The notes beneath the pieces are model-generated. The model saw only the letters and a program-made list of their open reading frames with translations. It searched no databases and was not told the DNA's origin. A stretch of 64,000 nucleotides of DNA from Moesziomyces globuligerus (lineage: Eukaryota; Basidiomycota; Ustilaginomycetes; Ustilaginales; Ustilaginaceae): contig JARVLF010000020.1 in assembly GCA_030849465.1 (NCBI GenBank), forward strand, positions 372,001 to 436,000. The letters run 5' to 3'. Each line of letters begins with the position of its first letter. Within the stretch, counting starts at the first letter, position 1. A program made the position numbers and the translations under genes. Positions 53,782 through 62,602 of this stretch are shown one piece after another.

Positions 53782-53808
53782 GCTTAGCCGGACAAGCCGG
53801 GGCTAAGC
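53782..53808. repeat. 8-bp perfect inverted repeat
   Basis: Arms at 53782-53789 and 53801-53808 with an 11-nt spacer. A possible hairpin of unknown meaning, about 500 bp upstream of the SR kinase start. Confidence 0.5.
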
Positions 53809-55142
53809 GCGTCTCGAACGAGAATGGCGTAGCGGATGAGGGGGTATGGCTGGGGCAAGGGAAAAGGTCGCTGCCGAGAACTTACGCTGCAGACGTCATG
53901 GTTTCTTGGAATCAGATGGATGCCCACGGATGGAAAAGGGCAACGCGAGCTTGATGGCTGAGTCGATTCCGGACAATCAGGCTTGCTTCCGCTGGAACTG
54001 GAAGCCTAAGGAGACGCAAGACTGGGAGAGTCAAACGCGATCCGAGTGCCTGGTTCTAGAGGCGAGGAGCGAAGGGCGAGAAGCGTCGAGGCAGGTGCAA
54101 AGGACCGTCCGTGTATGGCGATCGTGGCACGCGACTCGCGACTCGCTCGCCTGCGGAGTGCTGGAGAGGCGCAGTCGTGAAATAAGCTCCGGCGTGATGC
54201 ACTCGGAGATTGTCGGCGATGCCGGTCCGTGAGCTTGAATCGGCGGGTAGAAGGCGATCTAGCTGGACGTCTGCGGTGTGCTGTCGAGGCGAGGTGAAGC
54301 GAGCGAAAGGAAGCGCTCGGGACGTGCCGATGATGTGATGTGAAGGGATGCGATGCGATGCGGTGGGAGACGGTACAATACGACGCTTGAGGCGTGCTGT
54401 GGGTTTACAGCGACCGCGACGTTGGATGCTGGACGCGAGCAACTCTGGGTCTATCGAGAGCGTACGCTGTAGACATCGACAGAGGCGCGAGGTGCTGTGA
54501 GTACGAAGGCAGCGCCGGGGACAGCGAGCGAGCGAGAGGGCGGTGTTGCTACAAGCGACCGTCGGTCGATGATGCAATGGTGATGCCGATAAAGCCGTGA
54601 GGAGATGGGTGGTGACCGTCTTCGAATGGGATGAGTCGGTGGTTGCGATGGATGATGGTGCAGAAGGCCGACGGCACGAAGCGGTGAGCGCGTATCGGAG
54701 GAGGACGGGACGATGGGGGGAGGCGAGGGCTGGAGTCGATGGCGATGGCAGTGGATGAGGACGAGGGAGGGCGATGTTGAGTGGAGAGATGGGCCGTTGC
54801 GCCAATCGATCAAGGTTGCGGCCGGAGTCGAGCGGAACGCAGTGCGGCCGGAGGGAGCGAGCGAGCGAGCGGCGCGGCAGGGCGAGATGTGGGAGAGGAC
54901 GGAAAATGGGAGGCAGCAGCCGAGGCGAGAGGGGCTCGAAATGCGAAAACGATGATAGGCAGATAGCAGCAGGATGTGTCAAAAGTAGACGCAGCTCGCC
55001 GTCGCGTCCACGGGGAGACGCACGAGGAGGTTGCCCGCGTGCCAAGTGGAGACAGAGAGAGCGCGAGAGAGCAGCCAGGGCGAGTTGAGCCAAGGGTAAC
55101 GTAGCCCAGCCAAACGATGGATGGCAGCGGAGCGGTGATGCG

Positions 55143-55174
55143 GCGATGCAGCGATGCAGCGATGCAGCGATGCA
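55143..55174 (+). repeat. Tandem 8-bp repeat, four copies
   Basis: The unit 'gcgatgca' is repeated four times without a break, a small minisatellite-like array in non-coding sequence upstream of the SR kinase. Confidence 0.85.
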
Positions 55175-56002
55175 ACCACGGTGCACAGGGTCAAGCGAGT
55201 GGAATCCGAGACAGGGTTCGCGCAGGCATGACTGCCACACGACCTGGGCCCGCGCGCCTGCGAGCGCCAATGGACGCTGCTCCAAAGCCATATCGGTCAG
55301 CGATCTGACCTGCCGAAACATTTCACGCCTGTGTGCCGCGACCACGGCAATCGCCCCTTGGTGCGTTTTGATCAGCAGCGCCTGACCACTCTCCGCCAAA
55401 TTGCCTGCTCGTTGGGCGTGAAAAAATAAGAAAGGCAAAACGCCCTGCACCAAAAAAAGCAATTTCATCAGCCTGTGCAGCCGCAGCCTTTTCTCACAAG
55501 ACATCAGATGAACCGGCAGGCCAGGCTAACACTTTCCTCGGCGCACGCCCCTTCTGCTGGGCCATGTTGCTGCTCCTCGTTCCGCTTCGGTTCATCCCCG
55601 CGCTGACCGCCGTCGACCCCGGCCCTGGCCTCTGCAGGGGTGGATCATGATTCTAGCGCACGGTTCTGGAGTAGCCTTGTTTGTCCGAGCTGCCGGTTGT
55701 CGCCGCTAGTGGCTTCATTCCCTCTATAAGGGCTGTTGGACGACACTTCACTGCAGTACATCCGATCCGCAATTTGACTGCACTGGCTGGCCAGGCTTAA
55801 AGCCGATCTTGGGCGGGCCCACGCAAATGACCGAAGCCGCGCCGGGTCGTGTGCGCCAGGCAGAGCGGACGCAGCAGCGGTTGCAGTGCATGTCGTTGCT
55901 TCATTTCCCGACGAGTCCGCACACTCTTGTTGACTGTGGCCGAGCGACAGGCTCCAGGTCGGAGAGACGCGGAAGGCAAGCGAGAGAATTCTGGCGTGGG
56001 CC

Positions 56003-56026
56003 GCAGCAGCAGCAGCAGCAGCAGCA
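56003..56026 (+). repeat. Trinucleotide (GCA/CAG) run
   Basis: About seven to eight tandem copies of the trinucleotide in non-coding sequence. Simple repeat, likely length-variable between strains. Confidence 0.8.
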
Positions 56027-57092
56027 CCTTTGGCGTGGCCGCGCTCTGGGGCGAGTTCGAAAGTTGGCCACGCTGCATGTTGCAGCTGCCGATGCGGTGG
56101 CAGAGCGCATGCATTCGGTTGCAGCGCATTGTGTTTTGTTCCGCCAGTCGAGTATTTCTCCTAAATCTGGTTCTGTGTCAAAAAGGCGCGAGACGTGAGA
56201 CTCGTCGGATGCGGTGCCCGCCTGGCAGCCGAACCAGCGCCGACTGGTGACACACGGGCAGGCGCGAACTAGCCAGCCAGCGAGCGTGCCCGCCAGCCTG
56301 CCAGCCTTTCGGTATCGGCGAACAACTTGGGCGGCCTGGCTCGGTTAAGGCTAGAGCAGAGCCCCACGCTCCTGCTTCCGCTGCTAGATCTCCGGCCAAG
56401 TGGCAGTCAACCACGACGGGCATCTCTCCGCTGGCCCTGGCAGGTGGTGGGGGACCTAGTTCACCCGAAGGCCAACAACAATGCGCTGCGACCCCTTGTG
56501 ACCCACAGCGCGTACCCCACCGCCCAAGCCTCGGCGGCTCGGCGGCTAGCCTCCTAGCCTCGAGTCTCGCCCATTGTTTCCGAACGATCTTTGTTTCGAG
56601 CTAGCTCCCACATCGAATGCTGAAACGGGAATGCAGGACTCCAAGGTCGGTGCTGCTTTCAGGGTTGCCACCGGGGCGCTCGCATTCTGACCTCCAGTGA
56701 AGATGCAAGCACGATGCAAGCCATCTGCACCAGAGGTCGAGCTGCAGCGCGCCGCAACTCGTCTGCGTGTTTGTACCAGAAACCTCGCGTGCCGAACAAG
56801 CTCAGGACCCCGACCGACCAGGCGATCATCCCGGCCATGCGTCTTGTCCCTTTCCTCGCCGAGGCTTTTCGAGATCCCGGCGACACCGCGCTCACACGCA
56901 TTGATCAAGTAGAGTCGGGTGGGTCAACGCCAGCTGCGGGGCGGGCAGAGCGGGACGTGCGCCGGTTTTCACACGATTCCACGCCTCGCTCGGCTGCTCT
57001 TGCGCTTGAGCCTCTGGCCGGCCGGAGTGTTCCGCCGTGCTGGACGTCGAGCGGCTGCGAGGTCGGCCTAGGCTGGTGGGTGGGCGGAGCGA

Positions 57093-57127
57093 GCTGGGCT
57101 GGGCTGGGCTAGGCTGGGCTGAGCTGG
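57093..57127 (+). repeat. GGGCT-type pentanucleotide run
   Basis: Imperfect tandem copies of a 5-bp unit (gggct / aggct / gagct), about seven units, in the gene-poor region upstream of WRS1's 3' end. Confidence 0.8.
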
Positions 57128-58512
57128 CAGCGCCGACGGGAGAGCGAGATGGCTGTTGTCGCTGGTGTGGGTGGTTCCATCGACCTTGTTCTGCAGCGGC
57201 GCGCACGAGCATCCCCCTCGGATTTTCAATCTCCGCTGATATCGGTTATCGCTCGTCCAATCGAGCGTGGCGGTTCCCATGCAACCCTCGTCGTCGCTTT
57301 GCCCGTCTCCCATGCAAGCTGGAAGCCAACAGCTTCTCTCTGTGAGTGGAAGTCTCTGTGAGTGGAAGTGTTCGGCATGGACGCCGACACGCACGGGGTT
57401 ACTGTATCCGCGATTTCCGGCCAGCGCGTGGCTCCGCACCAAGTTCCGCGCCATACTGTTCGAAAGCAAGCTCGATACGCAACCCAAGCCGCAGACGCTG
57501 CCGGCGACGAGGGGAGGCTGGACCAAGTTGCCGAGGTCGCCCTTCAATTTAGCTTGCTCGCTATTCGCACGTCCCATCGGGGAATTGTCATCCATGTTGG
57601 CCGACGAGCGATGCCTATTGCAGCCAATGAGCTCATCTCGGACACCAATCAAAGCTCACGTCGGTAGCTCCTGGACCTGCAGCATCCCCGGCCTGCTCCA
57701 CGAGCTCGGTTTGAGTTCAGCCCAGCAGGCTGCATCGAGCCGCGCGCCCCAGGGGCCCTCGATCCGACGGCGACTCAAGCTTCACCGTTCGGAAGCTTAT
57801 TCAAAGCTCCTGCTCGCAGAAACGATCTCGCGCTCATCACGCTGCTTCGGTTACGGGGTCGTCCGCGCATAGTGTTTTGCTGATGCATCGTCTTGGCTCT
57901 TCCGCATGAACCGGAAGATGCACGCGCGCCCGGCGAGCTCCGCCAGGTTGAGATCAGCAAAGAGAGCTCGGTTCAACGCCGATGTGCATCTCGCCTGCTC
58001 GGGAGACCGTGCACAGAGCATATTGGGCTCCGCATTTGGACCCTTGGCTCGAGCGTTGCCACTCGGTTGACCGATTATGGTCCGTGCGATGCCTGCCCAG
58101 CTGCAGAGGCGACCTGCGAGATGATGTTGCCTGCTGCCGGTGACGGCGACCGCGACGTGGCGAGCGAGTCGAGCCGCGAGCTCGCTTCGGCCAACTGACT
58201 CAACCCGCAGCCCACCGTGCGCCACTTTGGACTGTCACCCACAGTGTGGCGCTCTTACCCTCAGCTACACGTCGCTTCGCCGCCCAAAATTCGCCCCCAG
58301 TGTGCAATGTAGAGTGCTAACATGTCTCCGATTTTCTGCGCCATCATTTTTCGTCCTTATTTCACCTTCTGTTGAAGTAATTTATTATACGTTGAACACT
58401 GCAATCAACCTACTGTAACGGCGCCTCCCGAGGTCATTCGAAACACACGACATGCTTTCTCTGACACCGACTGTCGTGCATTTACTGTTTCTGTCGACTG
58501 GATGCAGCAGCA

Positions 58513-59835
58513 CTAGGCAGAGGTGGACGCGACGGTGGTCTCCTTGGCGAGCTCGTGCTGGTTCTTGGCCGTCGAGCCTGCTGCGGGCATGGTGGGGTCG
58601 ATCTTGCGCTCCTTGTTCATGAATTCGCGCACGAGCTCGTCCGAGACCGCCGCCTTCTTGTTCTGGAAGTTGGCGACGACCTGCTGGAGCACGTCGATGC
58701 ACTTCTTCTTGAGCTCTCCGGTCAGCATGGCTCCCGAGCGGTAGTCCTTCGCGATGGTCTCGATCTCGGCATCATCGTCGAGGAAGAAGGTGAGGTACTG
58801 GAAGGCCACGTCGACGTCCGGGTTGCCGCCCAGCCTGCGCTGCTCCTCGGCCGTCTCCTGGCCGCCGGAGAAGGCGTGCTTGTTGATCTTGTTCTTGATC
58901 TGGTTGGGCGTGTCGTGCATGAAGATGCTGCTGTTTTCGGCCGAGGCGCTCATCTTTGTCTGGCTGCCCTGGAGCGCGGGGAAGAACTTGGAGTGGATGA
59001 GGCACGGCTTTGGGTATTTGAGACGCGAGGCGACGTCGCGCGTCTGGCGGAAGTACGGGTCCTGGTCGATGGCGCACGGGATGAGGCAGGGGATGTCGTG
59101 CTTCTCGCCAAAGATCTGTGGGAACGAGTTGGAGAACGACGGCGCGGCCTGGATCGAGACAAAGTGCGCCTTGCCGACGCTGTCGCTGTCCGTGAAGCCA
59201 AACGTGCCCTTGGACTGGTTGATGGTGATCATGCGCGAGATGCGCACAATGTTGGCGTAGAACGCACCGCCGACAAAGTCGAGATTCGAAAAGATGAACG
59301 TCTTGTCGAGCTTGAAGCCGCAGGCGATGATGTCGCGCGCGTTCTTGAAGGCGAACTCCTTGACCTGCTCGATCTTGAGGTTGGCCTTGAAGAGGAACTT
59401 CTCGTCGTCCGTGAGCTGGATGACGAGCGGGCAGTCAAACACATCCTGGAGCCACTTTGTGAAGAGGAAGGGGATGAGGTGACCGAGGTGCATCGAGTCG
59501 GAGCTGGGGCCTCGGCCTGTGTAGAGGTAGAAGGGCTTGCCCTGCTCGTAGCGGTCGAGGATCTTGTCGAGCTCGCGATGCGAGAAGAAGCTGCCGCGAC
59601 GCAGCAGCGGATGCGGCTTCCAGCCGGTGAGCTTCTCGAAGCGCTCCAGCAGGGCCTCGTCGATCTTGCGTGTGCCGAACTCCTTGACGAGCTTGTCATA
59701 GTCGATGGCAACCTGCTGGCCGTCGACGGTGGCGCCCTCTACATCCCAGGGCGTCACCTTTTGCTCGGTGGCAGCAGCCTTGGACGCCTCGAGCGAGGTA
59801 TTGGCCACACCTTGTGTGATCTGATCGGTGCTCAT
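58513..59835 (-). CDS. WRS1: Cytosolic tryptophanyl-tRNA synthetase
   Basis: 440 residues from the ATG at 59835 (MSTDQITQG); the frame continues to a GTG upstream. Class I synthetase that charges tRNA(Trp) with tryptophan. The N-terminal eukaryotic extension includes 'VTPWDVEG' and '[14 protein letters not shown]'. The HIGH-equivalent motif is '[10 protein letters not shown]' at about 111, after '[10 protein letters not shown]'. The KMSKS-equivalent is '[11 protein letters not shown]' at about 295. '[16 protein letters not shown]' is the conserved eukaryotic/archaeal segment. There is no mitochondrial presequence, so this is the cytosolic enzyme. Single exon. Divergent from LSM2 with a 375-bp shared region. 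Confidence 0.97.
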   Translation of the reverse strand: MSTDQITQGVANTSLEASKAAATEQKVTPWDVEGATVDGQQVAIDYDKLVKEFGTRKIDEALLERFEKLTGWKPHPLLRRGSFFSHRELDKILDRYEQGKPFYLYTGRGPSSDSMHLGHLIPFLFTKWLQDVFDCPLVIQLTDDEKFLFKANLKIEQVKEFAFKNARDIIACGFKLDKTFIFSNLDFVGGAFYANIVRISRMITINQSKGTFGFTDSDSVGKAHFVSIQAAPSFSNSFPQIFGEKHDIPCLIPCAIDQDPYFRQTRDVASRLKYPKPCLIHSKFFPALQGSQTKMSASAENSSIFMHDTPNQIKNKINKHAFSGGQETAEEQRRLGGNPDVDVAFQYLTFFLDDDAEIETIAKDYRSGAMLTGELKKKCIDVLQQVVANFQNKKAAVSDELVREFMNKERKIDPTMPAAGSTAKNQHELAKETTVASTSA

Positions 59836-60210
59836 TGTGCCGCAGCGGGAGGTGAAGTAGACAGTCTTCACTCGCGGTCGATCTGGTGGAGTGAAAGTGG
59901 AAGGGATGGAGAGGTGTCGAGGTCGAGTCAGTGAGACGTGGAGGGTGCGTTAGAAGAAATGCGCCGGCGCAGGGTCAGCCTCGCGGCTACAGCCCGAGAG
60001 GGTCTGAGCAGTTGAGCGCAGCAAAAGCTCTAAAAAGCCGGCTCGACTTGCGCGTCACGTGAGCCCTTCCAGCGCTCATCAGAGTGGAGTGGCCGCGGAG
60101 CACACCTTGCGCATGCCAATTGACACCTGCATCTCAACGAGGCATCCGCGCGACCGTCACCTTCACCAGTCAGATCCTAGGCTAGACTCTTCGGAAAGGC
60201 ATCAGGCACG
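59836..60210. promoter_or_regulatory. Bidirectional promoter region, WRS1 / LSM2
   Basis: 375 bp between divergent ATGs. On the minus strand a TGACTC core (59925-59930) lies about 90 bp upstream of the WRS1 start. This matches the core of Gcn4/Cpc1 amino-acid-control sites and would fit an aminoacyl-tRNA synthetase gene, but a 6-bp match is weak. No TATA box is evident. Confidence 0.35.
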
Positions 60211-60872
60211 ATGGTAAGCATACCCGTATTCAGCCGGACACAGCTCACAGTCTCGTCTTCTCGGAATCCTAGCGCATCTGGGCATCCGTTTGCTCACCAA
60301 GCCTCGTTTCGATCCTCGCCATGTCTGTTGTTGCAGCTCATCTTCTCGGCGTTCAAGACGCTTACAGGGCAGCAAGTGACTATCGAGCTTAAGAATGACC
60401 TCGCCATCCAAGGCACCCTCAAGAGTGTCGATCAGTAGGTTTTCCCCAGCCCTTCGGACACATTGCCCCTCGGCATCAAGCACTCACCCATTCTGATTCC
60501 CAATGCAGGTTCTTGAACTTCAAGATCGACAACATTCGCGTGCTCGATGAGGCGAAACACCCACACATGGTGAGTCCCGCTACTTGAGATCACTTCCAGA
60601 CCTTGCGTAGGTACTGACCGTGGCCATTGCGTATCTGGATCGACATGGTTGTAGATGGCGGTCAAGTCGGCCTTCATCCGAGGCTCGGTTGTGCGATACG
60701 TCCACATCCCCGCAGCTGCCGTCGACACCCAACTCCTCGAGGATGCAACAAGGAGAGGTAAGCAGTCGCCATACTCAGCCGCACTGACCAAGATGAGACC
60801 GTCACACTCACATCTGCGTCTTGCTATCGTCCTACATCCAATACAGAGGCCGCTTCGCAGGCCAAACGCTAG
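60211..60872 (+). CDS. LSM2: U6 snRNA-associated Sm-like protein Lsm2
   Basis: Five exons: 60211-60213 (the ATG only), 60337-60434, 60509-60569, 60655-60757 and 60847-60872. Donors are GTAAGC, GTAGGT, GTGAGT and GTAAGC; acceptors are all AG. The 291 nt give 96 residues, the normal Lsm2 size. Sm1 motif: 'LIFSAFKTLTGQQVTIELK', 'LAIQGTLKSVDQFLNFKI'. Sm2 motif: 'AFIRGSVVRYVHIP'. The end 'VDTQLLEDATRRE' is the typical Lsm2 C-terminus. Lsm2 is part of the Lsm2-8 ring on U6 snRNA in the nucleus and of the Lsm1-7 ring in cytoplasmic mRNA decapping. The first intron falls directly after the start codon. Confidence 0.93.
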
Positions 60873-61613
60873 CAACTCAATCCTCCCTGCCTTCTGCGGC
60901 GCGCAGGCTCGTCTATCGTCCAGCAATGCTTGCCCGCTGCCCCGTGTACATTACCTGCTCGAGCAAACGCAATCCGGCATTTGCCTCCCTTCGGCTGCCC
61001 GAGTTCGCCGAACGCCCCGCGCTCCACCGTCCTGAGCTGATTGATGTCGAGGCTCAGATCGACACAACGAGCCCGAGACAAAAAGCATCAACGGGCAAAG
61101 ACCGAAAGACAAACAGAGCACAGACAGCGAACATGTGATTTTTGAGTTTCATGGCATTCGGCAACGTCGAGAAGACAAGGCTCGCCCCACTCGTCTGGCA
61201 CTACCAGACGGGCGCGGAGGAGCGGAACCTTGCCCCCTCACCATCACAGGATTCGTCCCTGCCACGCGGGAGGTACCTGCTGCATGTCTTGAGACTTCCA
61301 GAAGAAGTGATCCTCGCATAGAGGCATTCGCCCTTCGTACCGAACCAGATTCGCAGACGGACGGACCGGTACCGCGCGTCGAACCGGCCAGCTGCCTTGA
61401 TCCACCGAAGAGCGATCGCGAGAAAGGAATCTTGCTGAACGCATGAAGACTTGCGCGGAGAAAACGTCGCCCCACCGACACTACCACACAAGTGGAAGCC
61501 CGGCTATGAAGTGATGCTAGGCACCACCCCGATTGATGTGCGAGTTCAAAGACTATGTTCGAATTCAGCACGCATGTGCAGAAGCCGAACCACTGTCCAG
61601 CTCCGCACTTCGT

Positions 61614-61644
61614 ATGGCGACGTCGAAGAAACCGACGTCGCCAT
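61614..61644. repeat. 12-bp perfect inverted repeat
   Basis: Arms 'atggcgacgtcg' (61614-61625) and 'cgacgtcgccat' (61633-61644) are exact reverse complements around a 7-nt loop. A strong hairpin on either strand, at the start of the hairpin-rich island. Confidence 0.85.
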
Positions 61645-61703
61645 GACAGGCAGGCAAGCCACCTTGGCAGCTTTCCCGCGCGGACGTCGCTGGGCTGCTT
61701 GGC

Positions 61704-61854
61704 GGCCCGGCGGCGACATTATGACACCAACGACCCGCATCCTTAGGGTGGGGCCCGTTGGTGACGCTTCGCGGTGTACCGCGCCCGAGGGGCACGGCCC
61801 ACCACGATCACTACGCCATTGAACCGCGCCCGTGAGGCGCGGCCCGACGGCGAC
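61704..61854 (+). repeat. Three copies of a GGCCCG-nn-GGYGAC motif and two copies of a 23-bp hairpin repeat
   Basis: The 14-bp motif occurs at 61704-61717, 61752-61765 and 61841-61854, each differing mainly in the two central bases. Interleaved are two 23-bp copies beginning ACCGCGCCCG (61778-61800 and 61823-61845; 20 of 23 positions identical by eye). The second forms a perfect 7-bp hairpin (61824-61830 with 61836-61842); the first forms the same hairpin with one mismatch. An 8-bp inverted repeat (caccaacg / cgttggtg) spans 61725-61763. Confidence 0.75.
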
Positions 61855-61901
61855 GCTAGCCTTGCTGCCGAGTGACAACAAAGCCTTCGGAGAGGATCGA
61901 T

Positions 61902-61979
61902 CCCCCTCCGTCCCGAGACTAGCACCCCCGCGGAGGGGGCACCGACGAATCTACGCGCTACTGGTCCTTATCGAGGACC
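61902..61979. repeat. Two further perfect hairpins
   Basis: Stem 1: CCCCCTCCG (61902-61910) with CGGAGGGGG (61931-61939), 9 bp, 20-nt loop. Stem 2: GGTCCT (61963-61968) with AGGACC (61974-61979), 6 bp, 5-nt loop. They continue the hairpin series of the preceding 300 bp. Confidence 0.8.
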
Positions 61980-62602
61980 TTACAGGGTGAGGGCGCGGCT
62001 AACCCTCCCCAGACACCTAACGACCGGCGCCCTTCGTGGGCCCGACCGGACCCCCTCGCCTCCAGTGGCGGCGATCCTTTGCCCCGAACTGATACCGAGG
62101 CTTATCCTGAGTGAGGTGAGGAAAGGAAGGAGGGAGGGACGAGGGGCGCGCAGGTATTTATCCTTTCGGCCCAGCGCAGGGTTCCGGATAGGGCTCAGGC
62201 GAGCTGCTGTCACGCGCGCATTTGCGCAGCGTAAAAAATATCGAGGTGGGAGATAAAGCGCGCGCTCGCGGCAATTGGAGCTGTGAGGGGCCCTTGCGCT
62301 GTGCAGGCGTCGTGAGTGGGCTCAGCCCCCACCCCCAAAATCAAGCACGCTCCTGAGGCGGGCCAGAACAGCTGCTGCCCTTTGTCTGGTTGTGAAGCTT
62401 GAGCACTCAGCCCTTGCGCTCATCTGCACGCCATGCGCCAGCGCGTTACGCATCCGCCCTCATTTCGTGCGCACGCAAGCTCGCGCACCGCTTCACGCAA
62501 GGAGGCCGGCTGAGCATGGTTAAGATTGCGTACTAGTACAGGTGGGCATCACAAAGGGCACGGCTAAACGGTCTCGTCAAGCTGGGCCAAAAGCGAAGCG
62601 TT

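Larger units (their letters stand above)
53279..58512. other. 5.2-kb gene-poor region
   Basis: Between the divergent-side start of the SR kinase and the 3' end of WRS1. No convincing gene: long open frames (for example 482 codons at 54056-55504, minus) are low complexity without domains. Simple repeats are present: four tandem 8-bp units at 55143-55174, a CAG/GCA run at about 56003-56026, and a GGGCT-type run at about 57093-57127. An 8-bp inverted repeat (GCTTAGCC / GGCTAAGC) lies at 53782-53808. A long 5' leader for the kinase or non-coding transcripts are possible. Confidence 0.4.
60873..62602. other. 1.7-kb convergent intergenic region, LSM2 / TAF6
   Basis: Lies between convergent 3' ends. 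No protein gene is supported. The central part (about 61600-62000) is unusually rich in perfect hairpins and short repeats (listed separately). The part after about 62020 is GC-rich with G-rich runs ('ggaaggagggaggg' near 62123). A 10-bp palindrome 'gtactagtac' is at 62530-62539. It could hold a structured non-coding RNA or the remnant of a mobile element. Confidence 0.4.

Noticed and set aside
54056..55504. 482-codon open frame on the minus strand
   Set aside because: Low-complexity Ser/Arg/His/Pro translation, includes the translated 8-bp tandem repeat, no domain, and open frames in other directions overlap.
61743..62006. Telomere-like words TTAGGGT (61743-61749) and CTAACCCT (61999-62006), suggesting a telomerase RNA template
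   Set aside because: Only 7-8 nt each, in opposite orientations, and such short words occur by chance. In Ustilago maydis the telomerase RNA is reported to derive from the 3' UTR of the Emi1 mRNA, and I see no Emi1-like protein next to this region.
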